Source of the DNA: Morinoia aosen
Lineage: Eukaryota > Arthropoda > Malacostraca > Amphipoda > Talitridae
Direction of reading: 5' to 3'
NCBI GenBank assembly: GCA_030386875.1
Contig: CM059578.1
Span: 21,127,009-21,191,008 of the forward strand
DNA length: 64,000 nucleotides
Of the stretch, positions 19,386 through 31,169 are shown piece by piece. Positions within the stretch are counted from its first letter, which is position 1, and each line of letters starts with the position of its first letter. The notes beneath the pieces were generated by a model, which saw only the letters and a program-made list of their open reading frames with translations, was not told the DNA's origin and searched no databases. The position numbers and the translations under genes were made by a program.

Positions 19386-22119
19386 ACCTACGAAAACTGA
19401 CAGTGATACAACATAACGTTCAGTCTTGGAAAACTAACAAAATACCCCTAGCAAACATTTACAACCAAATTGACCCAGATATTATTCTCATTAACGACCA
19501 CAGCTTGACAGGAAGCCACCACTTGAAAATATTCAACTACAACGCTTTCTATGTAAACAAAAATAACGAAATACACGCAGGAGCCGGGATAACAATAAAG
19601 AAAAAACATTTCACTTAAACTTCATGACCACTTTCACTCAGACATGCTAGCAGTTACATTTGAATCTCTCCAAGGATCAATTACAATAGGTACTACATAC
19701 ACTTCACCATGAGTAGACTATCTTCATTTGGCTGATTTTCACACCCTATTCAATGGACCTCACCCGGTATACTTCATAGGATATATCAATGCTGTACACA
19801 GAACCATAGGGCACTCATATAACAACAATAGAGGGAATCATTTACACTATCGTATTGAAAGACATAAATGCATCCACGTACGCCCGTACTTTACTACGCT
19901 GATCACGCATAGTAGTACCACAGCACAGGATATTGTACTACAGAACACAAATGCCTTCCATAATATCCATCTCCGACCTGGGCCAGTTACACCATCAGAC
20001 CATATCCCAATCATAGCAATCATTTCAGCAAATCCAACCCAAATCCCAATCAAACAGAGAAAACAATTTTATAAAGCAGACTGGGTCAAATATAGACAAC
20101 AACTAGCAATAGTGAACCCAAACATGCAAGATGAACCAACCTTAGAAGAAATAGATGAACATTTGAATAAATGGACCGAATACATTCATGAAGCAACTAA
20201 CATCGCAATTCATACAATAACCCATAAAATAATCCCTGGATTAAAACCTACTCACGAAATACTAAGAAACCAAGTTATATATCAGCATTTAATAGAATAC
20301 ATTCACAATAACGGGCCATCCAGAGAACTTTATAGACAACTAACCAGTCTCCGACGACAACTGCAAACCTTCTACAAACAGGAATATACTCAAACTTGGG
20401 AAAACCTAGTCAAGATATAGAACTTCAAAAAGACCCCAAAATTTCCTGGTCTTCAGTCGAACGCATGATAGGATCCAGTAATAAACAAAAAGTTCCGTAT
20501 CTGCAACACCAAAACAAAGAATTACATTCGCTACAAGAGAAAGAACCGGTTTTAAGAGAACACTGGAGAAAATTTTTTTCAGAGGAAGACAATGAAGAAG
20601 ACTCTGACATAGATTACATAAACGAAATAAAAGAGCAAATGAATAACATAGCAGATCAAGTAATACCATTCCATACAGGCTACATAAATAGACTTGATCA
20701 TCTTCACTTCCCACCAATAAAAATAGAAGGATTAAAACAAACATTTAGATCCTTCAAACAGAAAGCCCCCGGCCCCACTGGAATAACCACCCTTCAAATA
20801 AAGAATTTACCGATAAACATGATAACATGTCTCTTAAATATATTCAATAACACCATTTGAGCCGGCTACTTCCCTGACAGCCTCAAGCATGCACACATGA
20901 TATTTCTTCCAAAACCCCTAACATCACAAAAACATGTACAAAATTACAGGTCAATATCACTGCTGGACATACAAAGCAAATTCTAGACAAAATCTTCAAC
21001 AATAGACTAACCAATCACCTAATCATCAATAATTTATATAACAGTAGACAACACGGATTCAGGAGGAACAGAGGTACGCACTCTAGCCGATTATCTAACA
21101 GATAGAACTGCATCAATCAGGATAGGTTACTACATTGGCCCCCCTTTCACACTGCAAACTGGCGTCCCACAAGGAGCATGTCTTTCGCCCACATTGTACA
21201 GCTACTATACACATGACATCCCCCATCCACTACCCAACACGGAGATCATATGTTTCGCTGACGACATTACTAAAAACACTACAAGACGATACAAACCAAG
21301 TTATGCACCCTATCAAACTCAGTACGCAATACAGCATATCAACAATTACGAGAGTCAATGGAAAATTTCAACCAACGTTAAAAAATTCAAAATTATCCCC
21401 ATCAGCAGACGCACAACTTCAGACATCTTCATATACAATCAACATTTTTCATACCCCAACAATTGCAAAATTCTAGGGCTCAATTTTTTAACCAATGGAT
21501 TCTCATCACAAATACCATCAAGATAAGCAATAGGATATAGCAATCTCAGCCAATTATTCCGATTTATGCACCTATCCCGAGAAAATAAAAAAAAATTATA
21601 TCTAGCTTGTGTGAGATCAGCCTTAATATATCCAGTTATACCATTACATGCAATGTCACCAACCGCCATCTCCAAATTACAGAAAGTGCAAAACAGAGCT
21701 TTAAGATTTATTACCAACACCAACTGATCAGACCGTATAGCATCCAGGATACTGCACACTGCACAGCCAAGTCAACATATCCCCTTTCAATACTTTACTT
21801 CACAACCATGCCCGAAGAATTTGGGACAACTTACAGTCAAATGATCCCGACCTCTATCTACAGTTAACATTCTTCCAAAAAATGGAAATAGTCAACATTT
21901 CAGATTTAAAAGCTCCAAAATTTCCGCACTTGGCCCCCCTCCAAATCCGGAATACACATAAAAATAGTCCGACATTCATTATGGGGAAGACCGAAAAACA
22001 ATACTTAGTTTTTTACTTTTTCATATTGGGGTTTTGACGAGCGGACGGATCGGTCTTCCCCCCATGGGTGGGAGGTCAAAACCCCAAAACACAACTCCAT
22101 CCATCACAATAGGACACAA
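19382..22119 (+). pseudogene. ORF2 (endonuclease plus reverse transcriptase) of the I-like LINE
   Basis: Opens at ATG 19382. The endonuclease part begins VIQHNVQSWKTNKIPLANIY (N of the first motif) with IILINDHSL where an E is expected, and continues after a stop at 19618 and a frame change. YFIGYINAVHR replaces the GDFNAxH motif near 19770-19800, and SDHIPIIAI is kept near 19998. The reverse transcriptase appears as KAPGPTGITTLQIKN (20764-20810), VPQGACLSP (21163-21190), CFADDITKN (21252-21277) and the downstream ILGLNFLTNGF segment. It has many stops and frameshifts, and the second D-containing segment is lost. No RNase H was recognised before the mariner insertion. Confidence 0.75.
21978..22090 (+). 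repeat. Interleaved inverted repeats in the 3' region of the I-like LINE
   Basis: ATGGGGAAGACCGA (near 21979) pairs with TCGGTCTTCCCCCCAT (near 22050), and TTGGGGTTTTGAC (near 22027) pairs with GTCAAAACCCCAA (near 22075). The two stems overlap in order 1-2-1'-2', which is the topology of a pseudoknot. Confidence 0.55.
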
Positions 22120-22192
22120 TACGAGGCCTGTCTAAAAAGTATCCGACCTTTGGCCAGAAAAAATATTTCGAATACCTGTCGGAGTTGGGACC

Positions 22193-22312
22193 CTAATCCC
22201 CTTCAAAGTATGCCCCTTGTGCTTGCACACACTTAGCCCACCGATCCTTCCACTGCTGGAAACACCTCTGGTAGTTTTTTTTTAGAATGGTGTTCAGCTC
22301 CATCGTCGCATT
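22193..22312 (-). pseudogene. Inverted duplicate of the mariner transposase C terminus
   Basis: Minus-strand reading gives NATMELNTILKKNYQRCFQ, then KDRWAKCVQAQGAYFEGD. This matches the plus-strand C terminus at 22683-22798 with several substitutions. It marks the left arm of the fold-back element. Confidence 0.85.
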
Positions 22313-22318
22313 GCCTGT

Positions 22319-22798
22319 TTGACTCCTTCGATGCTGACTGTTTTCTTTGATGTCCGTGGAATTGTGCATCACGAATACGCACCGGAAGGACAAACAGTGA
22401 CAAAGGAGTACTATCAGGATGTTCTCCGGCGACTTCGTGATGCAGTTCGGCGCAAAAGACCAGACATGTGGACTGCGAACAACTGGCACTTGCATCACGA
22501 CAACGCGCCCGCACATTCATCCCATTTGATCCGCAATTTCTTGGCCAAACATGGAATTACGACCGTTCGCCAACCTCCCTACTCTCCAGACCTGGCTCCT
22601 TGCGACTTCTGGTTGTTTCCAAAATTGAAGACACCACTGAAAGGATCCCGTTTTGAGAGTAGAGAAGAGATAATGCGGAACGCGACGACAGAGCTGAACA
22701 CCATTCCAAAAGAAGACTTCCAGAGGTGTTTCCGGCAGTGGAAGGATCGGTGGGCTAAGTGTGTGGAAGCACAAGGAGCCTACTTTGAAGGGGATTAG
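22319..22798 (+). pseudogene. Mariner transposase, C-terminal 159 codons only
   Basis: Open frame from 22319 to 22798 covering the second half of a mariner D,D34D transposase. HHDNAPAH gives D61 and APCDFWLF gives D96 (34 residues between), with the intervening YSPDL motif intact. It begins at SMLTVFFDVRGIVHHEY, so the N-terminal HTH domains and the first catalytic D (normally in a GDE motif) are missing. The product cannot catalyse transposition but might bind DNA or the enzyme. The first codons before SMLTVFF are junction sequence. Confidence 0.88.
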
Positions 22799-22869
22799 GG
22801 TCCCAACCCCGTCAGGTTGTTGAAGTATTTTTTCTGGCCAAAGGTCGGATACTTTTTAGACAGGCCTCG

Positions 22870-23119
22870 TACTCAACTACCAGGCTCACAAACACTCAAT
22901 AACCAAGAATCAACTCACACTCTCTTCTCATATTCTTCATCTCATCATCCACCTTACCTCCAGTCACATCATCAGAACTCGGAATAGATTCCTATTACGC
23001 AATAAGTAACAGAATACGACTTTATTAAGTGGATCCTTTCGAGTCGGCGCGTATTTGGCCACTCAGGCGTTTCCCTTGTTTATAGTGTACAAATAAATGC
23101 TAAAAAAATAATAATAATT
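22870..23119 (+). other. 3' end of the I-like LINE with TAA-type tail
   Basis: Resumes after the mariner insertion and ends AAATAAATGCTAAAAAAATAATAATAAT. A 3' tail of TAA repeats is a hallmark of I-group elements, which supports the family call. Confidence 0.6.
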
Positions 23120-26100
23120 TGAAGGTTGAGTATGTGTATATGATTCAAGTATATAGTATATAGAAGTACGTACAAGTATGTAGCGGTCTGTGCATCTTGG
23201 GGATGTTGTACACACACATGAGTATACGCGAGAAGCGTAGCCTGAGTATAGCGCTTCGGGGAATAGAGTGACAATGTATGTACAAATGTACATAGCAATC
23301 TCTGTATCACACAAAAAGTTATGTATAATAGTGTATAAAATATATATGTGTATATAAAAATAGCAGGTAAACTTATTATTTATGAGTTACATATATTACA
23401 ATATCATAAATTACGAACCGCTGTACATAGCATCTTGTTGAAGAAAATACTAATAATACAAAATTCTGATTCAGAGCAGGCAAATTCAACTATATATAAT
23501 GGTAAATAGTCAGCTTCTAACTCAGTATTCTGGGAGACTATTTATATAGTTGTAAATACAATGCCTTGACGGGTTTCCCATACCCAACCCCTGGAACACC
23601 TAACTCTATCAACTAGCTGTGATCACCAATTTATGATCACCAGGATACTCCTCGTCTGAGGTTCGTTCGATGCCGTGCTTGGCACCTGCATCTGATCGTG
23701 TATCCGGGCTTGCGTTTCGCAAGCGCCTCTTAGACTACCTCTTCTTCATTACAATTTGGCTGTGCAAATTACTTTCTTGAAGTCTAAATATATTATTCTC
23801 TGATTGTGGTACCGATTCGATAAAATTATTATTTCGTTATCAGCAAGCTCACGTTCACCAAAATTATTACGACAAATTGAGAAATTGAAGCTTGCCTAAA
23901 TTCTACCACAATGATATTCTAAAATCTCGATGTTTTGCCCATTTTCTTATAAATCTTTTATATGCAGGTGGGGCGCAACAGTGCGGAGCAGGCCGGTCTC
24001 GCGCCGTGTCTCGCTCTTTCCTGCGCATTCGAGACTCGCCAGGCTCACGAATTGCTCCGCTGCTATCGCTGCACCCCCACGCAGTTTTCTGAGACTCCTC
24101 AGAGATCAAATTTATTTTTCCGGAGATTCTTTAAATAAAGAAAACATTTAAGAGCCTTTACGGTTTCCAATCACTAAAGCGTTCTGTTTTACCCCATAAC
24201 GTTTGAACAGCCAGCTTCTAGATTTATATCAAAGAGATTTTTTCTAAATTTTCCACCTGTTTCCCTCCTACTATCCTCTTCCTTTCCCTACTTCTTTTCT
24301 TCCGGCACGCCCTGTGTCAAACTCTTCTGACGGGGCCTTGGTCTGTTTCTCTGCGCTGATGATGCGTCTGAGCATTTACTTTAATTAGCCCTTAAGTATC
24401 ATTTGTATTGCATTTCAATATTTCCATGTTATTTTGATTACCTAGCTGAATAAGATTAATATTTCAAATGTAATTTTGCGTGTTGTACCCTGTTATGCAG
24501 TAGCTCATGTCTGTGCACACTATTTTTGCAGAAGGAAATAAATCACTGTTCTTGCTGAAATCTATCTCTGTATGTAAGAAACACTGCAAAGAGATTCTGC
24601 AAGCTATAAGTCACATCCTGATATCAGGGGACACTTTCTACGTTTTGATACAGGCTTTAGTCTACTACGACACTTTGCCTTCAAAAGGGCTTAAAGAAAC
24701 CAACTTAGGAGGACCAACTATTCCGCATAGTTTGTCGTAAAGGAAGACCATCTTTTCCGATTCATTACTTTATCAATGTTTTTAACTTGTTAAATTTTCT
24801 ATCGAATTATAATTGTCAAGCTGTCGGTGGTCGATTTATACTATGTTTAATCGTGGATTCCTCGCTTATGTGCCTATACTAAAAGGTGGTCCCTTCCTAA
24901 CTTCTCTCTGAGGATAACTTTTGTGGTGAGAAGGTAAAAATAACATGATAATCATCTGCTTTTTAGATGAAAAATATGAAGTGGGAAAGAAAACGCGGTT
25001 GAGATGGCTTGTGTGTGGATTATTGAATGCAGGATTGATTTCTTTTTAGGCTGATATTGGAACCATGAGAGCTTCGACCTGATTTTGTCCGTTACCGAGA
25101 CATTTGGGAACCTACATTACTTCTAGTATTAACGATATGATTTGCTTTGTAGATTTACTCATTTTTTTTCCTAGATGTCTTTGAAGGGGTAAAACTACTA
25201 TGTATGAGAAGCAGTGCTCCCACGGGGAGAACGTAAAGTCTCAATCTGAAGATAAGGAAGGACTTATTTTGTCAAATTAGTGTGTTGTTTTGATTTGCTT
25301 TATTCGAGACATATTTTTTTTCACATGTGTATTTTTATAATCATAAATACTTTCTTCTTGAATATATATTATGTTTGAAATTCTTTCCTAACCGTTTTAT
25401 TATATGCCCACGGATGCTACTTGCACTAGGCTCTAAGAGTACCATCGACTAGACACTCAATAGAGGTTACCAGTTATTTTTCATTTACAGTAATTACGTC
25501 CTTACCTTTTTTGTGGATGTAGAAGCCATCACGAGTAGATTCTTTGGTTTTGGATTCGGATCACGTCTTTCAAATAAAACAGCACTACGTGATAGAAATT
25601 TCCTTTGGCCTATCTATGTGGTTCAATGTTTCCAGGGGTCATGAGAAACTCTAGGTTCACTAATAGAGTGTTTTAATTGTTTTCATGGGCCCAAAATAAA
25701 GCATTTTTTCAGAAGACTCTTGGCTGTTTGGTGTTATGATTTTAGTGCTAAATATTGAATACCTTTGCGTCATGCCATGCTAGTGTGAGCACTGCGTCAC
25801 CGCATGTTAATTTGGTATGAATTTTGTGTCGTAACCTTTGTAACCTGTAGTATCATTAACTTGGCGCCTCATCAAAGTTTTGTTTTCTCTAGAATGCCAT
25901 GTCATAGAAAAACTGTTTCGTCAACCCCATTTACTGCTGTACGGAATTAATCCCATTGGATTTTTATTTCACTTTACGGTTTTGTTCATTTTCATTAGAC
26001 TTCCATCGAGTGGCTGCCTAAGCAGTCCATATTGAACTTATCAAATCGAGTTTTGAAGATATATGTTACATTAATGGTATAGTCAAGGACAATCTTTTTT

Positions 26101-26340
26101 TGTTCGCTGTTGAGATTTCGCCTTATTTGTTTATTTTTCATAGTAATAAAACTTATAAGGAGGTCGAGTAAATATCGTTCCGCAAAGATGGTTTCAATTT
26201 AATATCCCTTTCATCAGACGTGCAAATGAAATGTTTTAAATTAACGTAAAGAACATAGCGCAAAAAAAAAATCGGCATTTTTGGGATGCTTTATTTCCAA
26301 TCAAGCCTGATACAAATGATCTTAAGCATTGTTTTTTCAA
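23120..26340. other. Unassigned intergenic sequence
   Basis: About 3.2 kb, AT-rich. 23130-23350 has TATG/TGTATA-rich low-complexity DNA. 23960-24080 and 24300-24370 are GC-rich islands without an ORF. No transposon hallmark, tRNA or conserved domain was seen. One open frame is listed separately at 24507-24740. Confidence 0.4.
24507..24740 (+). other. Unrecognised 77-codon open frame, possible terminal exon
   Basis: The frame reads about 70 residues without low complexity (NKSLFLLKSISVCKKHCKEI and so on) and ends at TAA 24738. A TTTTTGCAG acceptor-like site ends at 24532 just inside it. I recognise no domain, and length alone does not prove coding. It could be the last exon of a host gene or chance. 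Confidence 0.15.
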
Positions 26341-26349
26341 ATGTCTTAT

Positions 26350-26556
26350 AACTAACACTATATATAGGACACCATGACGGTTCCCCCGTAAAGCCGGTGC
26401 CCATTTCCGACACCTGGGTCGAGTGGGGTATTGTGCTTGAGCTTTCCCTTATACCCAACGGGGAAAATCGCAGCGCCAGCGCCGGGATACGAACCCGTGA
26501 CTCCAACATACAAGTCCGATCCCTTAACCGCTGTGCCACCGCGAGCACCGCGCAAG
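26350..26556 (-). mobile_element. tRNA-derived SINE
   Basis: Minus-strand sequence has an RNA polymerase III box A, TGGCACAGCGG (26538-26528), and box B, GGTTCGTATCC (26495-26485), spaced as in a tRNA. A tRNA-unrelated body of about 130 bp follows, with a TATATATAG-containing 3' side. The tRNA cloverleaf is imperfect, so it is a SINE rather than a tRNA gene. The 3' limit is approximate. Confidence 0.8.
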
Positions 26557-28530
26557 TGTTAAATACACTACGATAACTCTGGACGAAGGAAGCGGTGAAC
26601 AACAGATATCATTATTTAATACTAGCCTGACCCGTGGAAACTCCACGGACAGTGTCATCGTTAAGCTAGGTGGACCCGTGAAAAAATTTCAACATTACCT
26701 AACCTATGCTAACCTAACCTATCCTATATTAGTGCAACATTCAGGAATTCGGTATCCATGATGCCGCAAATTCCGACGAAAGCGTAACGGACGAAGTAAC
26801 TAGGGAAAAAAACAAACAGAATATTACATAGACAGTTCATGGGACAGGCGGAGTAACGTAAATACTCAAACGCAGGACTAGAGTCGATGATGGTAGTTCA
26901 CAAAAAAGCATCAATTTAATTAGACACATGCACCATCAATAGCCAGTATACCCTACGTCTTTCAGCCTAAGAAGAAATTATAATTGTTGTAGTACCGTGC
27001 TCCTTGTTCTAAGAGGACAAGGTACAAGGTATGTTTTCGACAGTATTAAAATAGTCATTGACAATCGTTTGTTTAATTTTGTGCTGACACTTCATGAGCA
27101 TTTGTGGCATTGGCCAATTTCTTCTGTGGCCGGATAATACTTGATTTTATATATCTCATTTGCTTCGCATTACAAAATTTTTGTTAGAGAGCGAGACATG
27201 CGAAATTAGCAACTAATACAGCGAGTCCAATAATCTCATTGAGACAGGCTGGTTTCAATTTAATATTCTCTCTTCAAGCCACACGCGCGTACAAGCAAAG
27301 AATTTTAAAAATTATAAACAATACATAACGAAAGAGTTTATTTAACACAGACCCGATGATAGTTGCAGTAATATGGGTCGTTGATGCCTGATATTATTTA
27401 ACTAAAATAATAGTGTAGAGACTAATTTGAAATGAGGTCTGCACATTAAAGCAAAACGTAGATACTGACTGTAGGGAACTTTCGGCTTTATGATGTTCAT
27501 GAACTACCTAAATAATTGGTAAATGTAGGCTTGCTTGTTTCGATGTGGTAATTAGTTAGAAGCAAAGTTTTTATTTTGGGGCGTTTGAAAATTGGCGGTG
27601 AAACTTATTCAGCATAGAATTACTGAAATGCTTATCTTTCTCACGTAAATGTAAATCTAACGAAATTATTATACATTATAAAATGATTAGACCCCTTTTA
27701 ATATAACAAAAGTGTTTTCAAGAAAATCTTAAAATAACTATAAAATACAAATACATTCACGGGGAATTTACGCACAATAATTATGCTTCCGAACGCTGGA
27801 TTCAATTTGCACAAAAACCGGAAGTCAGGAAATAAATTGAAAAACTACAATTCTAGAAGAAAGAGTTTGGAACCGTACAAATAATGACAACATTGAAGCT
27901 AAAAAAATAGCATAATAAACACGTCATCCTAAGGCCCATACGCGCTCTACTTTGGAGTTCTACTTACCGTGCAAACGATAGTCGTTTCCTATTGTGGGAA
28001 AGTCTAGCAAAAGCAGTTGCTCATAATAAGGCATTTATTGAAAATTTTCAATAATGTGAACACCAGAGAACGATAGTTTGAACTTAATGCACTGAACATG
28101 TAAACTTTTCCTCTTCGGATGCATATTTTATGGTTATTTTAAAAAAATTTCTCTGAAACGAACGAGCTCAATTCAGCATCTATATATATTACCACTGTTG
28201 CAGACTTGGATAATTTCTAAATTGATATGGAAATCAAAATGAAGATTCTTATGCACACGTAGAAACAATTTTCATTTGTTATAATTGCCTAAAATTAGGT
28301 CACAAAATGAAAGTAAACTGATAAATGACTAAAAAATACAGAAAAACTACAATTTTGATTACGACCTAACCGTTAAGTATGTATCCTAATACATCCTAAA
28401 TTAAAAGTTGTTACTGATATCATTCAAACATAATTTTTCAAAAATTGAACGCAGCCAGTGATATGCATTTATACATTGAATTCAACATTATATACAGGTT
28501 CTAGCTAAGTACGTTATCATTGTACGCGTT
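26557..28530. other. Unassigned intergenic sequence
   Basis: About 2 kb, strongly AT-rich, with stops in all frames. 26692-26727 has several CCTAACCTA-like units, reminiscent of insect TTAGG telomere repeats but too few and irregular to call. Confidence 0.4.
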
Positions 28531-28620
28531 GTCATCACATTTTCAACATAAGTGCGCTAGTGTTCACATTTTCTGAACAAGCGCACTCGTCTACATTTTC
28601 TAAACAAGCGCGCTTGTCTT
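28531..28620 (+). repeat. Short tandem repeat, about 28-bp unit, 3 copies
   Basis: Three imperfect units with CACATTTTC(T/A)(A/G)AACA(A)G(C/T)GCRC and a GTC/GTT end lie head to tail. Confidence 0.6.
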
Positions 28621-28679
28621 ACTTGACACCATCATGTACGGCAAGGTCTATCATCGTTCAAAGTATGCCGGTCTAGTGT

Positions 28680-28850
28680 CAGTTAGTCAGTTAGTCGAAT
28701 CAGTGGTGCTTCAAGTACTGAAAAAGCTGTTTGGAATATGTCTTGTCTTTGTACATTTAGTTTTGGGTCAATTCCTTTGAGTTGAACCCGGTAGGTGGAT
28801 GTTTGGGGTTTTCTGATGTGTTGAGCTTCAGGTAATGGTTGCATGGGTAG
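28680..28850 (-). pseudogene. Fragment of an I-like LINE ORF1 (second copy)
   Basis: Minus-strand frame gives TYRVQLKGIDPKLNVQRQDI, then FQTAFSVLEAPLIRLT, which is co-linear with FQIQLKTIDSSKLQTKQKY and the LIRLTT segment of the element at 9700-9815. Similarity stops at both ends. It is an isolated gag fragment of a related LINE. Confidence 0.55.
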
Positions 28851-29169
28851 ACCGGTTTGGGAGAGTCCCCTTGGAAATCGGATGGATCCGCTCGACCACG
28901 GGAGCTTCATCCGTGCGGCGAGTTGGGACATACACAAGAGCTGTACCAATACAAGAGAAAGAAGAAAAGAAAAACACGGAAGTAAGAAAAGCTCTCTCAC
29001 CTCCTAGGGACGCTCCACAAGACCAACCAAATGGGTTGAAACGAGATATTTACCCGCTGTCTCCTTAAGCACCAAAACTGGCCAAGGCCACCCTCCAAGC
29101 GAAGCTGAATAAATGCAGGGGAAATCGGAAAGCTGTTACAATCACGGTAATCATGAGGTAACGATTTGC

Positions 29170-29186
29170 GGGGGGGGGGGGGGGGG
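29170..29186 (+). repeat. Poly(G) run of 17
   Basis: Unbroken G17 followed by C. Long G-runs are rare and prone to length error in assemblies. Confidence 0.8.
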
Positions 29187-29299
29187 CGGAGCTATTAGGG
29201 AAGAGAGGAAAACAAGAGTTTGGCGCAGGGCGTGCTGGAAGAAAAAGGATAGGAAAGGGAAGAGGATAGTAGGAAAGACTCACTCTTTACAAATGTACC

Positions 29300-30058
29300 T
29301 TTCCTTCCTACAATAGAAATAATCTGCAACGAAGCTTACAAAGATCCCTCAACTGCCCCACCATTTGAACCTAACCTTCTGAAAAAACTGTTAATTGCTT
29401 GCACAACTGAATGCCCATTTACACACATGGACGGAAAACTGTACCAGTAAATAGGCGGTGTCAGCATGGGAAGTCCATTCCGGGTTACCTTAGCAAACTT
29501 CTACATGATCACGCTCGAAAACAACATTCTACAGAACAGCCCGGGGAAAAAACATCCATATACTGTCGGTACGTAGACGACTGCTTCATAGTAACAAACT
29601 CAATAGAAACACTCAATGACCTTAAAAACTTGTTCGAATCAAACTCTATCATAAAAGTTACTCAAGAAATCGACACAGGTTAAAAATTTAATTTCTTTGA
29701 TGCAGCAATTGACGGATCAGAACGCAGCTTCTCCACCTCAGTGTATAGAAAGCCTACACATTCCGAAGTATACCTTAGCGCCAACAGCGAATGTCCACAA
29801 AAATACGAAGACAACGCCATTAAAGCTTTGCTTAATCGCATATACAAGATAGCATCAAATTTGCAGCTTTTCCATGAGAACATTCTCAGACTTGAACAAG
29901 CTTCATTTATCAACAACGGATACACCCATACCCTTTCCGATAACATCCTAAAAAATTACTTGTCTGAACGTGAACAAACACTAAAGAACAAAAAGTCCAC
30001 AAAGTGTATTATCAAAACCAGTACTCCCCCGCAAATAAAACAGACGAAAGAATATTGA
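29300..30058 (+). pseudogene. Penelope-like reverse transcriptase, 3' half
   Basis: Starts mid-domain with PPFEPNLLKKLLIACTTECP, then GKLYQ and a stop where Q-IDG is usual, then the MGSP catalytic-core motif, and in another frame the YVDD box. A further in-frame TAA at 29681 precedes KFNFFDAAIDG and VYRKPTHSEVYL, the typical thumb of Penelope RTs, with the frame ending at 30056-30058. It lacks the N-terminal RT motifs and is not functional. Confidence 0.85.
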
Positions 30059-30197
30059 AAAAATCCTAAAAACCACACAAAATGCAATAACCCAAATGAT
30101 AAATTACAAGTTATTATTTATTACAAATGTCCTAAGATCACCAGCCTAATCTCCAAGAACAATCACAATCCGCCACCTCCTAATTTGAAACAGACTA

Positions 30198-30428
30198 ATG
30201 AATGTCGTGTACAAATTCACTTGCGCTCATGAGGACTGCGAACCTCATAAACGTTCGTACATTGGCATGACAACCACTCCCCTCTCCAGACGTTTAACAA
30301 TGCACTTAGCATCCGGCGGTCCAAAAATACACACAAACAATACACATAAAATAGAACTCGCCCGCGAAAACCTCGTCACCAACACAAAAATCATTTCTAG
30401 AGAACCAGATCATAACAGACTCAAATAG
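30198..30428 (+). pseudogene. GIY-YIG endonuclease domain of the Penelope-like element
   Basis: VVYKFTC (the GIY position), a CX4-6C insert, then RSYIGMTTTPLSRRLTMHL (the YIG position plus the conserved R). This nuclease nicks target DNA in Penelope-like elements. The frame differs from the RT frame at 29741 and ends at TAG 30426-30428; short remnants continue to about 30770. Confidence 0.85.
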
Positions 30429-30770
30429 TCGAAGCAATTCTCATTCAAAACAAAAACCCGATCATCAAAAACCAAATAACAGGAACTGTGCGCACTCTAA
30501 AACTCCACACATAGCTTTGACCACAACTGTCTTTCACCAACCTTCTCAACTGTCTCGCCATTTGACAACATCTACAACCATGACTGTACAGCATCCTCCC
30601 TCGTTAGAACTCAAACAAACCTGCTCAATCCCTTACCAGCAGCCATTGAACTAGCACTTGACCCATGTAGCTGTAAACTAGGGTTGTCAGATGGCTACAT
30701 GAATTTGATGCAATTGTTGACCATGAAAAAGACCAACACACAGCTAAATTACCTATGGCGGAACTAAAAT

Positions 30771-31169
30771 AACAGTTAGGTACACTAAGAGTATTTTAAT
30801 TTTACTTGCCATTCGAAATTCAAAGTACAAAAGAAAATTATACATGGCTTTAACTATTCTTCAAGGAATATAATAAATTCTTCTGACTCTTCATCCTCGG
30901 TAGAAGTTTGAAAAGTAGAAGCAGCGCTGGAGAGGTACTTGTTTTCCGTTTGATAAAAGATGCTTGAGTTTAAGCCTCCCTAAACACTACACAAAAGAGC
31001 TTATCGTAGGGAGGCAGGCACACTTTAGTATGGAGATAAGAGAATGAGGAATCTATGCAGAAGGGGCATAGAAACGGTGAGTAGAGAAAAAACTTCATGA
31101 TATTGAAGAACCGAGTCAGAAGTGGTGAAAAACAGTACAGGAGTGAACCGATATAAATGGTCGTCTCCA
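30771..31169. other. Unassigned sequence
   Basis: About 400 bp between the Penelope-like remnant and a dispersed repeat. No coding signal or repeat was recognised. Confidence 0.35.

Larger units (their letters stand above)
22122..22869 (+). mobile_element. Fold-back mariner derivative made from two inverted 3' ends
   Basis: 748-bp element with TA at 22120-22121 and 22870-22871. Both ends read CGAGGCCTGTCTAAAAAGTA inward. The match continues far beyond a normal TIR: about 190 bp on the left (22122-22312) are an inverted, diverged copy of the right end, including the last 36 or so transposase codons. The body is the C-terminal 159 codons of a D34D transposase. Both ends therefore derive from the 3' end of a mariner. 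It interrupts the 3' part of the I-like LINE. Confidence 0.85.
9480..23119 (+). mobile_element. I/Nimb-like LINE, heavily decayed and broken by three insertions
   Basis: The pieces read in order on the plus strand: gag-like ORF1 at 9570-10278, 10855-11102 and about 18777-19385; ORF2 at 19382-22119; a 3' end at 23119 with a TAATAATAATAA-type tail. The interruptions are a solo LTR (10279-10849), a 7.65-kb block (11103-18753) and a fold-back mariner (22122-22869). The gag CCHC knuckles, the endonuclease opening (VIQHNVQSWKTNK), the SDHIPI motif and a TAA-repeat tail match the I group. The first two insertions split ORF1 and the third lies in the ORF2/3' region. Stops and frameshifts occur throughout. 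The 5' limit is uncertain. Confidence 0.75.
29290..30770 (+). mobile_element. Penelope-like element remnant (RT plus GIY-YIG endonuclease)
   Basis: In order it shows a reverse transcriptase with GGVSMGSP and LANFYM (29455-29510), then CRYVDDCFIVTN (29565-29600), thumb-like sequence to 30058, and a GIY-YIG endonuclease at 30198-30428. This order is diagnostic of Penelope-like elements, which are distinct from LINEs and LTR elements. Frames are broken at about 29449, 29560, 29681 and 30058. The 5' end and terminal repeats were not identified. Confidence 0.85.

Noticed and set aside
26350..26556. tRNA gene on the minus strand
   Set aside because: Box A and B are present but the cloverleaf is not complete and a tRNA-unrelated body follows; a SINE is the better call.
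26692..26727. Telomere-like CCTAA repeats
   Set aside because: Only a few irregular units (CCTAACCTA) within single-copy sequence; not an array.
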